A DNA stretch of 64,000 nt from Gordonia insulae (GCF_003855095.1 NZ_CP033972.1:682001-746000), one strand, 5' to 3'. Shown: positions 46,627 through 59,616, numbered from the stretch's first letter. Program-made: numbers and translations. Notes: generated from the sequence alone by a model not told the origin.

Positions 46627-47214
46627 ATGGGGAGAACGCAGGCCTACGACACCGCCGAAGTCGTCGCCGCGGCGCGAAACCTCTTCTGGAAGAAGGGCTT
46701 CGACGCGGTGTCGGTCAGTGACGTCGAGCGCGCGACGGGATTGTCGCGATCGAGCGTCTACCACGCGTTCGGCAGCATGCGTGGACTGTTCGACGCGGCG
46801 GTCGAGGACTATCTGGATCGGATCGTCCGCCCGCGCCTGCGCGGATTGCAGGGCGCCGACGTCGCCCCCGGAGCGCTCGCGGACTACCTGACGAGTCTGT
46901 CCCGGGCCATCTCACGGCTCGGGGATGCCGGCGAACCGACCGGCTGCATGCTCGTCGGCACGGCCGTGACGTCACTCGGCGATGATGTCGCGGTCCGTGA
47001 CGTCATTGCCGCCTACCACGCGGAGCTGCTGTCCGCGGTGACGGCCGGCGTGCGGGCCCGCTACGCCGACGCCGATGAGGCCGCGATCACCGTCCGGGCA
47101 ACGACGATCACCGGCTCCCTGGTGGGCGCCCACGTCCTCGCGCGGGTGAACAGGGACGAGGCGGTGCGATTGCTCGACGCGACCGTGGCGACCCTCGCAG
47201 TCGACGGGTGGTGA
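46627..47214 (+). CDS. TetR-family transcriptional regulator
   Basis: The 195-residue protein has a TetR helix-turn-helix (VVAAARNLFWKKGFDAVSVSDVERATGLSRSSVYHAFGSMRGLF) and a helical C-terminal domain with a GCMLVGTAVT segment. The ATG at 46627 lies 6 bases after GGGGGAG; a GTG two codons earlier is less well placed. It probably represses the divergent DUF1304-oxidoreductase pair. Confidence 0.85.
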   Translation: MGRTQAYDTAEVVAAARNLFWKKGFDAVSVSDVERATGLSRSSVYHAFGSMRGLFDAAVEDYLDRIVRPRLRGLQGADVAPGALADYLTSLSRAISRLGDAGEPTGCMLVGTAVTSLGDDVAVRDVIAAYHAELLSAVTAGVRARYADADEAAITVRATTITGSLVGAHVLARVNRDEAVRLLDATVATLAVDGW

Positions 47215-47319
47215 ATCGGGCATCCGCTCTGCGCGTCACGCGTCCGGGATGACATGCTGTGTGGTCGATGGGTAACCGTCGATCCACGATTGCGCACGCG
47301 CCCGAGTGAGAGGCTGATG

Positions 47320-48084
47320 ATGACGGTTACGTACCAGGGCAAGGACTATCAGCTGGTCATGTTCGACCTCGACGACACCCTCGCGCCGTCGAAGAGTCCG
47401 CTGCCCGACGAGATCGCCGGAGTCCTGAGTCGCATGCTCGGCACGACGCAGGGGTGCGTGATCTCCGGTGGACGGTTCGAGCAGTTCCAGAAGCAGGTGA
47501 TCGATCGGCTCGGCACCTTCGACGGCGCGGCCAACCTGCACCTGATGCCGACCTGTGGCACCCAATACGTGCGGTGGTCGGGGACCGGATGGGACACCGT
47601 CTACGCGGAGTATCTGTCCGACGACGAGAAGCAGCGCACCCTCGACGTATTGGAGACCGGCGCCAGGGAACTCGGCATCTGGGAGTCCGAGACCTGGGGG
47701 CCGGTCCTCGAGGACCGCGGCAGCCAGATCACCTTCAGCGCGCTCGGTCAGTCCGCCCCGGTCGATGCGAAGGTCGTGTGGGATCCGGACGGCGCCAAGA
47801 AGGAGGCGCTGCGGGCCTACGGCGCCGAACGGCTACCCGACCTCGAGGTGCGCAGCGGCGGTTCCACCTCCGTCGACGTCACCAAGAAGGGCATCGACAA
47901 GGCCTACGGCACGCGCAAACTCATGGAGATCCTCCACCTGGGCATCGACGACATCCTGTTCTTCGGTGACCGCCTCGACGAGGGGGGCAACGATCGTCCG
48001 GTGAAGGACCTGGGGATCGAGTCGATCGCCGTGCACGGCTGGCAGGACACGTTCGCGAAGTTGTCGGCGATCGTCGACGGGTAG
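47320..48084 (+). CDS. HAD-IIB family phosphatase
   Basis: The 254-residue protein has the HAD motifs FDLDDTLAPSK (nucleophile Asp), CVISGGR, a Lys in SVDVTKKGIDK and FFGDRLDEGGNDRPV. The cap insertion and the GSTSVDVTKKGI segment resemble phosphomannomutase-like HAD-IIB enzymes. Substrate unknown, probably a sugar phosphate. Of two adjacent ATGs the second fits the GAGAGG spacing. Confidence 0.83.
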   Translation: MTVTYQGKDYQLVMFDLDDTLAPSKSPLPDEIAGVLSRMLGTTQGCVISGGRFEQFQKQVIDRLGTFDGAANLHLMPTCGTQYVRWSGTGWDTVYAEYLSDDEKQRTLDVLETGARELGIWESETWGPVLEDRGSQITFSALGQSAPVDAKVVWDPDGAKKEALRAYGAERLPDLEVRSGGSTSVDVTKKGIDKAYGTRKLMEILHLGIDDILFFGDRLDEGGNDRPVKDLGIESIAVHGWQDTFAKLSAIVDG

Positions 48085-48089
48085 TCGGA

Positions 48090-48932
48090 TCAGCGCGGGG
48101 TGTACGCAGTCCATCCCATGTTCGGGTCGTACAGGAGTGCCTTCTTCAGTCCGGTGATGTCGGCGTCGGTCAGTCGCAGGCCCTGGTGGACGTAATTGTC
48201 GAAGCTGCCGTAGGTCTGATCCGCAGCGGCGAACGAGGTGCGCAGCCAGGCGATGTTCACCCCGTTCAGTGGATCGTTCGCGTTGGCATGACGGAACGTG
48301 TTGCTCGCCAGATAATCCCGCTCGACGGTGGCGCGGTCGACGCCGAGGACGGTGAGCAGGACCGCAGCCGCCCAGCCGGTCCGGTCCTTGCCCGCGGTGC
48401 AGTGGAACAGCGTCGCCTCGCTCTTACCCGCAGTGTTCTTGATGTCCAGCAAGGTCTTTCGGAACGCCTGCCGCGCCGACGCGTCGGTCACGAAGGCCCG
48501 ATACGAGCTCTGCATGTCGACCAGGCTGGTGGGCGGCTGGGCGCCCAGGACGTCGTAGGTCTCCAGCGTGGCCCCCGGCACCGGCCGATCGGACTGCAGG
48601 GTGCGTTCGATCTGCGTGCGTAGATCGATGATCGACGTGACGCCGTCGTCGCTGAGTTTCCGCTGGTCGGCCGGGGTGATCCGAGACAGGTTGTCGCTCC
48701 GGATGACCCGATCGTTGATCGCGTGACCGTCGGTCGTGCGGTAACTGGTGAAGGTGCGCGTGTTGTCGGTGCCGGCCAGGTCGAACGCGGCCGGTGCGGC
48801 CACAACGGAGCGGGACGGCGCCGCGGTCGCGGTACCGATCATCGTGGGTAGGACCGTGGGCGCGACGATCACGCCGAGGGCGGAGACCGCGCACACGAGG
48901 CGGCGGCCGGCGGTACCGAGTGAGCGTGACAT
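48090..48932 (-). CDS. Secreted tyrosine/phosphoinositide phosphatase (DSP/LipA-like)
   Basis: The 280-residue protein has a signal peptide (about residues 1-38, ending ATAAP) and the P-loop HCTAGKDRTG with nucleophile Cys178. An IIDLR-containing segment near residue 100 is typical of this bacterial family, which acts outside the cytoplasm on phosphotyrosine or phosphoinositides. It lies 13 bases downstream of a phoD-type gene on the same strand, suggesting joint expression in phosphate scavenging. Confidence 0.85.
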   Translation of the reverse strand: MSRSLGTAGRRLVCAVSALGVIVAPTVLPTMIGTATAAPSRSVVAAPAAFDLAGTDNTRTFTSYRTTDGHAINDRVIRSDNLSRITPADQRKLSDDGVTSIIDLRTQIERTLQSDRPVPGATLETYDVLGAQPPTSLVDMQSSYRAFVTDASARQAFRKTLLDIKNTAGKSEATLFHCTAGKDRTGWAAAVLLTVLGVDRATVERDYLASNTFRHANANDPLNGVNIAWLRTSFAAADQTYGSFDNYVHQGLRLTDADITGLKKALLYDPNMGWTAYTPR

Positions 48933-48945
48933 GGAGAACCTTTCG

Positions 48946-50679
48946 TCAGTCGGCGGGCCCGGCGACGGGCCGGACCTGCTGGGAACCGGAGGCGACACGG
49001 AATGACCTGGCGTGATAGCGACTGGTCCGCGGGTCGGTCTTGTCGGCGAGGAAGTACCAGTCCATCTGCGCCGCAGCAGGTGTGACGGTCAGGACCGCAT
49101 AGCCATGGGCATCGAAGTCGTTCCAGCGAACGTGGTGGTTGGCCGCCATGATCGCCGGCGGTACCGCCGCGCCGACGGTGTGCTCGGGTACCTCCAGGAT
49201 GTCGTCGATGTTCGACGATGTCACCGACGGCACGACGAGTTCCGTGGCGACCGTCCCGGCCGCCGGATACCGCGCCGGATCGACGGGGATGTCGCAGGCC
49301 CACGACGAGTGGATGTCACCGGTGATGAAGACGACGTTGTCGACCCGGTTCTCGCGGATGGTGTCGAGGAGACGCCGCCGATCGGCGGTGTAGCCGTCCC
49401 ACTGGTCGGCGTTGTAGGGGATGCCTTCGCGCGGGAGTCCGAGCATCTCGGTGAGTGCTGCGGCATTGCGCGCGTCGAGCGGTGGGATCAGCACCGGTGA
49501 GATCATCACCGGATTGCCCACGATCTGCCATCGTGTCCCCGACGAGGTGAGACCGCCTGTGAGCCAGCGCATCTGGGCCGAACCGGTGATGCTGCGGGCA
49601 GGGTCGTCGACCTTCTGCGACGTCGCCGACACCTGCTGGTCGCGATAGGTCCGCAGATCCAGCATCGACAGCTCCAGCAGACGACCGAACCGTAGTCGGC
49701 GATACAGATGACGACCGGTGCCGGTGGACTCGGGCCGCACCGGCATCCATTCGAAATATGCCCGCTCCGATGCGGCTTTTCGTGCCGCCCAGGGGCCTTC
49801 GCCCGCGTCGTGGTTCTCGGCGCCGGCCTTCCACGAGTCATTGGCCGACTCGTGGTCGTCCCAGGTGCAGATCCACGGCAGCGAGCGGTGGAGTTCCGCG
49901 AGGTCGGGGTCGGTCTTGTACTGGGCGTGCCGGATTCGATAATCGCGCAGCGTGACCGTCTCGTTCACCGGCTGATGACGTCGGACGGTCCCGGATTTGC
50001 CGGTGTAGCCGCCGGATTCGTACTCGTAGAAGTAGTCGCCGAGATGGACGATCGCGGTGAGATCGCGGTGTGCGCGCAGGTGTCGGTAGGCGCCGAAGTA
50101 GCCCGCCTCCCAGTTGGCGCAGGAGACCACTCCGAAGCGGACCCGGGAGACATCGGCACCGGTCGAGGGTGCCGTGCGGGTGACCCCGACCGCGGATACG
50201 GCTCCCGTGGCGGGACCGGACGTGACTCGGAACCGATAGACGTAGCGGCTGTCGGGAGCGAGTCCGGTGACGTCGACCTTGACGGTGTGGTCGGCGGCGG
50301 CGGACGTGGTCACCGACCCGGATGCCACCGGCGCGGCGAACGAGGCGTCCCGCGCGACCTCCCACGAGACGTCGGTGGCCGGACCGCGTCCGGAACCCGG
50401 TGTCGCCGCGGCCGTCGGGGTCACCCGGGTCCACAGGATCACACCGTCGGGGAGCGGGTCGCCGGAGGCCACGCCGTGCGCGAACGTCGTCGTCGAGCGT
50501 CCGGCGGGCGCCGCGGCGGCGGGTGACACGGTCATGGCGGCGGCGGCGGTGGTGACGCCCGCCGCGGCACCCGAGCGCAATACCGTGCGGCGGCTGATCC
50601 CGGACCTCGTGGGCGGCTGCGCGCTCGGCGCATCGCGATGGTCGTCGGCTGGGGGCTGTGCTGACACGCTGCTCATCAT
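48946..50679 (-). CDS. phoD: Tat-exported alkaline phosphatase D / phosphodiesterase
   Basis: The protein of about 577 residues has a Tat signal (SRRTVLRSGAAAGV, ending PAAAAPAG), an N-terminal fibronectin-like PhoD_N domain (GVASGDPLPDGVILWTRVTP) and the metallophosphatase domain with SCANWEAGYF, HLGDYFYEYE, WDDHESANDSW and ITGDIHSSWA. PhoD enzymes use Ca/Fe and release phosphate from mono- and diesters outside the cell. Adjacent ATGs at 50679 and 50676 are equally possible; longer starts are unlikely. No PHO box was identified. Confidence 0.9.
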   Translation of the reverse strand: MMSSVSAQPPADDHRDAPSAQPPTRSGISRRTVLRSGAAAGVTTAAAAMTVSPAAAAPAGRSTTTFAHGVASGDPLPDGVILWTRVTPTAAATPGSGRGPATDVSWEVARDASFAAPVASGSVTTSAAADHTVKVDVTGLAPDSRYVYRFRVTSGPATGAVSAVGVTRTAPSTGADVSRVRFGVVSCANWEAGYFGAYRHLRAHRDLTAIVHLGDYFYEYESGGYTGKSGTVRRHQPVNETVTLRDYRIRHAQYKTDPDLAELHRSLPWICTWDDHESANDSWKAGAENHDAGEGPWAARKAASERAYFEWMPVRPESTGTGRHLYRRLRFGRLLELSMLDLRTYRDQQVSATSQKVDDPARSITGSAQMRWLTGGLTSSGTRWQIVGNPVMISPVLIPPLDARNAAALTEMLGLPREGIPYNADQWDGYTADRRRLLDTIRENRVDNVVFITGDIHSSWACDIPVDPARYPAAGTVATELVVPSVTSSNIDDILEVPEHTVGAAVPPAIMAANHHVRWNDFDAHGYAVLTVTPAAAQMDWYFLADKTDPRTSRYHARSFRVASGSQQVRPVAGPAD

Positions 50680-50816
50680 GCGACACCCGATGCCACGAGG
50701 ACGAACAGGGTGCCGACCGGGCGACGGGGACGACATGGGCCTTCGTCCGGTCGCCACCAACTGTTCACCATCGCGATGCTCTGACGATGTCGGCAAGAAG
50801 GGAGCAGAATTCCGAT

Positions 50817-51617
50817 ATGGCGGTCGCGATGGACCACTTCACGATGTCCCGGCTCGACGAACTGCGATGGTGCGCCATGCACCGTCGAGTGCGAGCGACG
50901 GTCGCCGGCGAGACCGTCGTCGATTCGGCCGACGTGCGTCAGGTGTGGGAGCCGCACCGGGTGGTCGGCTTCTACGCAGTGCCTGTTGCGGACATCATCC
51001 CGGGGCTTGTCGAACCGACCGAGGTGTCGCCCGCCGATGTCGGCCCACGAGTCCTCGACCCCGACGACGCGTTCACCGTCCACACATGTCCGGGTGTCCA
51101 GTGGACCGTCCCGGTGGTGGGACGCCCACTGCCCGCGGCGGCATTCACGTCGCACGATCCGGACCTGGACGGCTTCGTCGTGCTGGACTGGTCCGCGTTC
51201 GACCTGTGGCGCGAGGAGGACCAGGTCGTCGGCGGGCATCCCCACGATCCGTTCAAGAGAATCGACTGCCTCGCCACCTCCCGGCACGTCGTCGTCACCG
51301 CCGGTGGAGTGGTGGTCGCGGACAGCAACCGGGCGACCCTGCTGCTGGAGACCTACCTCCCGCCCCGCTACTACCTGCCGCGCGACGACGTCGCGATGGA
51401 CCTGCTGGTGCAGAGCGAGACGCGCACGACCTGCGCATACAAGGGCCACGCCGACTATTGGTCGGCGGCCGTCGGCGCCACGGCGATCACCGACGTCGCG
51501 TGGTCGTACGCCGATCCGCTCGCCGACGGCGAACCGGTCCGCGACCGGATCTGCTTCTACGACGAGCGGGTGAGGGTGACCGTCGACGGCGTCGACACCG
51601 CCGCAACCACGGGGTGA
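50817..51617 (+). CDS. Protein with two DUF427 domains
   Basis: The 266-residue protein repeats the DUF427 fold: an N-terminal copy (VRATVAGETVVDSADVRQVWEP) and a C-terminal copy with NRATLLLETYLPPRYYLPRDDV and TRTTCAYKGHADYW. DUF427 proteins are small beta-barrels of unknown function. The ATG at 50817 is chosen after AAGGGAG; ATGs upstream and downstream are possible. Divergent from phoD with a 137-bp gap. Confidence 0.8.
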   Translation: MAVAMDHFTMSRLDELRWCAMHRRVRATVAGETVVDSADVRQVWEPHRVVGFYAVPVADIIPGLVEPTEVSPADVGPRVLDPDDAFTVHTCPGVQWTVPVVGRPLPAAAFTSHDPDLDGFVVLDWSAFDLWREEDQVVGGHPHDPFKRIDCLATSRHVVVTAGGVVVADSNRATLLLETYLPPRYYLPRDDVAMDLLVQSETRTTCAYKGHADYWSAAVGATAITDVAWSYADPLADGEPVRDRICFYDERVRVTVDGVDTAATTG

Positions 51618-51709
51618 GAACGCGCGCGACCGGTCCCTGATGGACAATCGACTCCGGCCGTCCCGGTGATCGTGGGCGGTGCGTCGCGCATCGTGGGTGA
51701 GGAGACAAC

Positions 51710-53429
<1,720 letters not shown>

Positions 53430-53430
<1 letters not shown>

Positions 53431-55505
53431 TGACCGAGCCGACGCGCCGTCGCCGCAGCGCCAGCCGTAAGGCCGGCCCGCCGGCACCGCCCACCTCGCC
53501 GACCGACGACGCGATGCAGGCTCCCACGCAATCGAACCAGACCCCCGCGCAGTCGAACGAGACCCCGGCGCAGCCGACGAAGACCGCGGCGAAGAAGACT
53601 GCGGCGAAGAAGTCGGCGGCGAAAAAGACCGCGGCGCAGCTGGATTCGGGTGATGCGTCGGACCCTCGGCAGGGTGAGTCCGAGCCGAAGCATGCCGCGG
53701 AACGGTCCCGGCGCGCACCGCAGGCGCAGGGATCGCGGTCGGGCGGCGGACGGCACGAACGCCGGGATCGGCGCGGGGACAACCGGGATCGGACGTCCCA
53801 GGGTGCCTCGACGGTGCCGGCGGTCGATCGACTGGGGACCCCGCGTCGCGCACCCCGCAACGGGCTTCGGATCGTCGCGCTGGGCGGGATCGGTGAGATC
53901 GGCCGGAACATGACGGTCTTCGAATACGGTGGCCGCCTGCTCATCGTCGACTGCGGCGTCCTGTTCCCCGAGGACGCGCAGCCCGGAGTCGACCTGATCC
54001 TGCCGGACTTCACCTACATCGAAGACCGCATGGACGACATCGACGCGGTCATCCTCACGCATGGTCACGAGGACCACATCGGCGCCCTGCCGTTCCTTCT
54101 GCGGCTCCGCAGCGACATCCCGGTGATCGGCTCGAAGTTCACCCTGGCATTGGTGGACGCGAAGTGTCGCGAGCACCGCCTGCGACCCAACCTCATCCAG
54201 GTCGTCGAGGGGGAGCGGACAACACACGGCCCGTTCGAGTGCGAGTACTTCGCGGTCAACCACTCGATCCCGGACGCGATCGCCGTCGCGATCCGGACCG
54301 GAGCCGGCGTGGTGCTGCACACCGGCGACATCAAGCTCGACCAGCTTCCACTCGACGGCCGGCTCACCGACCTGGCCGGTTTCGGCCGGCTCGGCGACGA
54401 AGGCGTGGACCTGTTCCTGGTCGACTCCACCAACGCCGAGGTCCCCGGTTTCGTCACGCCGGAGCGCGAGATCGGCGGGGTACTCGATCAGGTGATCGGC
54501 CGTGCCCGGCAGCGGGTGATCGTCGCCTCGTTCGCCAGTCATGTGCACCGCATCCAGCAGATCGTCGACGTCGCGCACGCGCACAACCGGCGGGTGGCGT
54601 TCGTCGGCCGGTCGATGGTCCGCAACATGCAGATCGCCCAGGATCTCGGCTACCTGACGATCCCCGACGGGGTCGAGGTGAACCTCGACACGGCGGCCAC
54701 GCTTCCGGACAACCGCCTGGTGCTGATCTCGACCGGTTCGCAGGGCGAGCCCTTGTCGGCGCTGTCCCGGATGGCCCGCGGCGAGCACCGTCAGATCAAC
54801 ATCCGGGCCGACGATCTCGTCGTGCTGGCGTCGTCATTGATCCCGGGCAACGAGAATTCGGTGTTCGCGGTGGTCAACGGGCTGGTCAAGCGCGGGGCCA
54901 CGGTGATCACCCAGCAGAGCGCCAAGGTGCACGTCTCCGGCCATGCGTCGGCGGGCGAGTTGCTCTACCTCTACAACGCGGTCCGGCCGTCGAATGTCAT
55001 GCCGGTACACGGCGAGTGGCGCCACCTGCGGGCGAATGCCGCGCTCGCCGTCGCGACCGGTGTACCCGAGGACCGTGTGGTGCTCGCCGAGGACGGTGTG
55101 GTGGTCGACCTCGTCGACGGCATCGCGTCCATCGCGGGTCGGGTGCCGGTTGGGCACGTCTACGTCGACGGACTGTCCGTGGGCGACGTCGGGGAGTCGA
55201 CGCTGTCGGAACGGCTGGTGCTGGGGGAGGGCGGTTTCATCTCCATCACCGTGGCGATCGACGCCGCCACCGGGCGGGCGGTCAGCGTGCCCGAGGTGTC
55301 CGGTCGTGGATTCTCCGACGACCCGGATGCGTTGAAGGCCGCCGCGGATCTCGTCGACCAGGTGCTGGATTCGCTGGCGGCAGAGGGCATCACCGATGCC
55401 CATCGGATCGCGCAGACCATCCGCCGTACGGTGGGCCGCTGGGTTGCCGACACCTACCGTCGCAGGCCGATGATCGTCCCGACGGTGCTCGCCGTCGGTT
55501 CCTGA
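53430..55505 (+). CDS. rnj: Ribonuclease J with long basic N-terminal extension
   Basis: RNase J is a metallo-beta-lactamase/beta-CASP nuclease with 5'-exo and endo activity on mRNA and rRNA. The catalytic core begins near residue 145 (RIVALGGIGEIGRNM) and has HGHEDHIGA near residue 210. The first 140 residues are an extension of low complexity, with QTPAQ/ETPAQ repeats and KKTAAKKSAAKKTAA, which resembles the tails of histone H1-like proteins. The full length of 691 residues is well above the roughly 560 usual for the family. The tail probably binds nucleic acid. Confidence 0.93.
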
Positions 55506-55537
55506 CCTCGATTCGTCGGCGGTCCAGCCGTCGGCGC

Positions 55538-55543
55538 TACTGT
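55538..55543 (+). promoter_or_regulatory. -10 hexamer TACTGT
   Basis: TACTGT ends 7 bases before the GTG at 55551, without a Shine-Dalgarno. Confidence 0.4.
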
Positions 55544-55550
55544 GGTGCCC

Positions 55551-56183
55551 GTGACCCTCGCACAGGATGAACGCGCCGCCCTCGTCACCACTTTGCGATC
55601 GGTCGGGCCCGATGCGCCGACGATGTGCGAGGGCTGGACCACCCGAGACCTGACCGCGCATCTGGTCGTGCGCGAGCGGCGGCTCGACACCGGGCCGGGG
55701 ATCATGATCAAGCGGTTCGCCGGCCACACCGAGCGGGTGCGGGCCGACGCCGCCGCCGAGAACTGGGACGACCTGCTCGGCAAACTCGCCGACGGTCCGC
55801 CCGTCTACTCGCCATTCAAACTCGTCGATCGCTGGGCCAATCTGGCCGAGATGTTCGTCCACCACGAAGACGTACTACGTGGCGGAGCCCGGAAGGATGC
55901 GGCCTGGACTCCGCGTCCGTTGTCGGCCGATCTGGAGAAAGCCCTCATCGGACCGGCATCGTCGATGGCCCGGATGACTCTGAAGGGATCGCCGGCGCGC
56001 ATCACGCTGCGCACCCCCGACGGCCGTGATCTGGTGACCGCCGGGGACGGTGACCAGGTTGTCGTGACCGGCGCACCCGGCGAGCTCGTCCTGTTCGCGT
56101 TCGGCCGCAGCCCGGTCGACGTGGTGTACGAGGGCTCGGACGCGCTGATCGCGAGCGTCAAGGACGCCAAGCGCGGATTCTGA
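55551..56183 (+). CDS. TIGR03085-family (DinB/maleylpyruvate-isomerase-like) protein
   Basis: The 210-residue protein has the MEW-like helix-bundle pattern (MCEGWTTRDLTAHLVVRERRLDTGPG and MFVHHEDVLRG, with conserved His) and a C-terminal SCP2-like part (LRTPDGRDLVTAGDGDQVVVTGAPGELVLFAFGR). Members may bind a metal and use mycothiol, but no activity is known here. The GTG at 55551 is chosen over the upstream GTG because the -10 hexamer overlaps the latter. Confidence 0.78.
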   Translation: MTLAQDERAALVTTLRSVGPDAPTMCEGWTTRDLTAHLVVRERRLDTGPGIMIKRFAGHTERVRADAAAENWDDLLGKLADGPPVYSPFKLVDRWANLAEMFVHHEDVLRGGARKDAAWTPRPLSADLEKALIGPASSMARMTLKGSPARITLRTPDGRDLVTAGDGDQVVVTGAPGELVLFAFGRSPVDVVYEGSDALIASVKDAKRGF

Positions 56184-56267
56184 CCTCATCGATTCCGGTT
56201 GGTTACGAATTCGACACACAAACGCGTTGCCAGTGTTGCCCATGTGACTGACGTGACTCTCGCCGAC

Positions 56268-56273
56268 TAGTCT
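56268..56273 (+). promoter_or_regulatory. -10 hexamer TAGTCT for ftsK
   Basis: TAGTCT ends 6 bases before the ATG, without a Shine-Dalgarno; fits a leaderless transcript. Confidence 0.5.
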
Positions 56274-56279
56274 GTCGGC

Positions 56280-59186
56280 ATGGCTTCGAAAGCAACCACG
56301 GGTGCGCGCAAGACGGCTGCGAAGAAGTCGCCGTCGCGCGCCACCGCAGGCACGACGAAGTCGGGCACTCGGGGGACGCGTGGTACCAGTACGCGCACGT
56401 CGCGGTCCACATCGGGCGGCGCACGGTCCACCTCGACCCGGCGGGCGAGCGGAACGTCGGGCACCGGGCGGGGCGCGACCCGACAAGCCGATGCCTCGGC
56501 CGACATCCATCGTCGATCGGTCGCGGCCACGGGGGCATCCGCCGTCGGCCGCGGCCTCGGAGCGGGATGGTCGCTGATGGCGCGCGGGGTCGGCAGCCTC
56601 GCCCGTTCCGGCGGCACCCGTGACCGCGATGATCGGGACTTCGACGACCTCGACGACGAGTTCGACGATGGTGCCGACGACGGATTCGAACTCGACAGTC
56701 CACTCGTCGACGAGCCGGACGCCCGTCCGCGGCGTTCCGGCGCCGGGGCTCGGTCCGCGTCACGCGGTGGTCGGGATCTCGCCGGGCACTCCCATCGGCG
56801 CGACGGATCCGCCCTGGCCATCCTGGCGCTCGCCCTGCTCGTCGGTGCGAGCGTGTGGTTCGGTGCGGCGGGTCCGGTCGGTGCGTTCATCGAGGCGTTG
56901 ATCCGCGCGATCGTGGGTGCCGCGTCGGTCCTCGTGCCACTGGCACTCGTGGCGCTGGCCGTCGTTCTCATGCGCCGCCCACCGAATCCGCATCGGCGTG
57001 CCCGCTACCTCGGGGCAGGACTGCTGCTGGTCCTGCCGGTGCTGGGACTCATCCACCTGGTGGCGGGCGCGCCCGCCGACCTGCCGGGCCGGTCGTCCGC
57101 CGGTGGCTTCCTCGGGTTCGCCGTCGGGACACCCCTCACCGATGGTGTGACCGCGTGGATCTCGGTGCCGATCCTGTTGCTGTGCATCGCTTTCGGGGCC
57201 CTCATCCTCAGCGGCAAGACGGTCCGGGAGGTCGCTGACGGGGTCGCCGGCTATCTGGGGCTCGGCGTGGGCCACCCCGCCGACGGCGACGATGCGGCGC
57301 CGTGGGACGACCTCGACGATGACCTCGTCGACGAGGCCGACTCCGGCCGCCCCGGCATCGACGATCAGGTCACGGAGGTGTTCGGCAGCGCGGCCGGATA
57401 CTCGCCCGACCCGTACGACAACTACCCGCCGGACGCCGAGCCCGTTCGCCGCAGCCGCCGCAGACGACGGCCTGCGGACCCTGATGTCGACGCGGCCGAT
57501 TTCGCCGCCGCGACGACAGTGCCGCTCGACGACGAGGTCACCGAACAGATCGGGCGCCCCGACGAGCCGGAGGAGCCGGCCGCGCCGGCACCGAAGCCGG
57601 CATCGAAGCGTGCCACGCCTGCTCGTCCGCCGACACCCGCGGTCGACGAGTCCGACCGCGATGTCGCGGAAGGCGGCCTCGTCGAGCGGGTGGTCGAGGG
57701 AGAGTACGACCTGCCGCCGGCGACGCTGCTCATCGACGGTGACCCGCCGAAGCAGGGCGGTCGTTCCAACGACGACATGATCGACCGCATCAACGGTGTC
57801 CTCGAGCAGTTCAAGATCGATGCCGCCGTGACCGGCTACACCCGCGGTCCCACGGTGACCCGGTACGAGGTCGAACTCGGTCCCGGCGTCAAGGTGGAGA
57901 AGATCACCGCGCTGCAGCGCAACATCGCGTACGCGGTGGCCACCGACAACGTCCGGCTGCTGGCGCCCATCCCGGGCAAGTCGGCCGTCGGCATCGAGGT
58001 GCCCAACAGTGACCGGGAAATGGTCCGGCTCGCCGATGTGCTCAAGGCGCCGAAGACGCGCAAGGACACGCACCCACTCGTCATCGGCCTCGGCAAGGAC
58101 ATCGAGGGCGAGTTCGTCAGCGCCAATCTCGCGAAGATGCCGCACCTGCTGGTCGCCGGTTCGACCGGCTCCGGAAAGTCGAGCTTCGTCAACTCGATGC
58201 TGGTGTCCTTGCTGACCCGCGCGACCCCCGACGACGTGCGCATGATCCTCATCGACCCGAAGATGGTGGAACTGACTCCCTACGAGGGGATTCCGCATCT
58301 GATCACGCCGATCATCACCCAGCCGAAGAAGGCTGCGGCGGCGCTGGCGTGGCTGGTCGAGGAGATGGAACAGCGCTACCAGGACATGAAGGCGTCCCGG
58401 GTGCGCCACATCGACGACTTCAACACCAAGGTCCGGACGGGGGAGATCACCACGCCGCTGGGCAGTGAGCGTGTCTACAAGCCCTACCCGTACATCCTCG
58501 CCATCGTCGACGAGCTGGCCGACCTGATGATGACCGCGCCCCGCGACGTCGAGGACGCCATCGTGCGGATCACGCAGAAGGCGCGCGCGGCGGGCATCCA
58601 CCTGGTGCTCGCGACCCAGCGCCCGTCGGTCGACGTGGTCACCGGTCTGATCAAGACCAACGTGCCGTCGCGGCTGGCCTTCGCCACGTCGTCGCTGACC
58701 GACTCGCGCGTCATCCTGGATCAACCGGGAGCGGAGAAACTGATCGGCATGGGTGACGGCCTGTTCCTGCCGATGGGAGCGAACAAGCCGATCCGCATGC
58801 AGGGCGCGTTCATCACCGACGAGGAGATCCAGGCGGTCGTCGACTACGCCCGGGACCAGAGCGAACCCGAGTACACCGAGGGCGTCACGACGGCCAAGGC
58901 CGGCGACAAGAAGGAGATCGACGGCGACATCGGCAACGACCTCGACGATCTGCTGCAGGCCATCGAGCTCGTGGTGTCCAGCCAGTTCGGATCGACGTCC
59001 ATGCTGCAGCGGAAGCTGCGCGTGGGCTTCGCGAAGGCCGGTCGCCTGATGGACCTGATGGAGACGCGCGGTGTGGTGGGACCCAGCGAGGGTTCCAAGG
59101 CCCGCGAAGTCCTGGTGAAGCCGGAGGACCTGGCGGGCGTGATCGCCTCGATCACCGGTGGCGGCGGCGACGCGACCGACGACTAG
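56280..59186 (+). CDS. ftsK: DNA translocase FtsK/SpoIIIE
   Basis: FtsK pumps chromosomal DNA at the division septum. The 968-residue protein starts with a Lys/Thr/Ser/Arg-rich tail (including RKTAAKKS), has four membrane segments at about residues 180-320, an acidic linker, and the motor domain with Walker A STGSGKSS near residue 630 and [12 protein letters not shown]. The C-terminal gamma winged helix ([29 protein letters not shown]) recognises polar DNA sequences. Domain order is normal for actinobacteria. Confidence 0.95.
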   Translation: MASKATTGARKTAAKKSPSRATAGTTKSGTRGTRGTSTRTSRSTSGGARSTSTRRASGTSGTGRGATRQADASADIHRRSVAATGASAVGRGLGAGWSLMARGVGSLARSGGTRDRDDRDFDDLDDEFDDGADDGFELDSPLVDEPDARPRRSGAGARSASRGGRDLAGHSHRRDGSALAILALALLVGASVWFGAAGPVGAFIEALIRAIVGAASVLVPLALVALAVVLMRRPPNPHRRARYLGAGLLLVLPVLGLIHLVAGAPADLPGRSSAGGFLGFAVGTPLTDGVTAWISVPILLLCIAFGALILSGKTVREVADGVAGYLGLGVGHPADGDDAAPWDDLDDDLVDEADSGRPGIDDQVTEVFGSAAGYSPDPYDNYPPDAEPVRRSRRRRRPADPDVDAADFAAATTVPLDDEVTEQIGRPDEPEEPAAPAPKPASKRATPARPPTPAVDESDRDVAEGGLVERVVEGEYDLPPATLLIDGDPPKQGGRSNDDMIDRINGVLEQFKIDAAVTGYTRGPTVTRYEVELGPGVKVEKITALQRNIAYAVATDNVRLLAPIPGKSAVGIEVPNSDREMVRLADVLKAPKTRKDTHPLVIGLGKDIEGEFVSANLAKMPHLLVAGSTGSGKSSFVNSMLVSLLTRATPDDVRMILIDPKMVELTPYEGIPHLITPIITQPKKAAAALAWLVEEMEQRYQDMKASRVRHIDDFNTKVRTGEITTPLGSERVYKPYPYILAIVDELADLMMTAPRDVEDAIVRITQKARAAGIHLVLATQRPSVDVVTGLIKTNVPSRLAFATSSLTDSRVILDQPGAEKLIGMGDGLFLPMGANKPIRMQGAFITDEEIQAVVDYARDQSEPEYTEGVTTAKAGDKKEIDGDIGNDLDDLLQAIELVVSSQFGSTSMLQRKLRVGFAKAGRLMDLMETRGVVGPSEGSKAREVLVKPEDLAGVIASITGGGGDATDD

Positions 59187-59193
59187 CGTCGGC

Positions 59194-59616
59194 TCAGGTC
59201 AGATCATGTGCGGCCAGCCAGGTCTGTGCGCGGCGGGCCGACGCGCGGGACAGCCAGGCGTCCTGGATGACCTCGGTGAGCTCGTCGACCGACAGCTCGC
59301 CGACTCGCGACGACCGCAGCAGCACCGACAGGTGTCCGTCGAAGTGTGCGGTGGTGAAGAACGGTGACGCGGCGTCCTGGACCAACGCCAGCTTGTCCGC
59401 CTCCGACGACACCCAGATCACGACGACGTCGTCATAGCGTTCACCGGTCTCCGGGTCGCGCGCGTCCGGGCGCGGCGTGCGGAAGAACACGAAAGACTTG
59501 CCGCCGACCTGGTAGACGGGCAGATCCGTGGAGCTCCCCGCGTCCGTGACATGCGGCATCGCCTGTGCGATCGCGTGGATGTCGCCGACCCTGGCCCGAC
59601 GCCGCGTGCGCGCCAT
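59194..59616 (-). CDS. MmcQ/YjbR-like protein
   Basis: The 140-residue protein has the YjbR/CyaY-like fold pattern (VYQVGGKSFVFFR, VIWVSSEADKLALVQ, HLSVLLRSSRVGELSVDELTEVIQDAW). Such proteins are annotated as DNA-binding but the function is unproven. It converges on ftsK with a 7-bp gap and is divergent from terC. Confidence 0.78.
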   Translation of the reverse strand: MARTRRRARVGDIHAIAQAMPHVTDAGSSTDLPVYQVGGKSFVFFRTPRPDARDPETGERYDDVVVIWVSSEADKLALVQDAASPFFTTAHFDGHLSVLLRSSRVGELSVDELTEVIQDAWLSRASARRAQTWLAAHDLT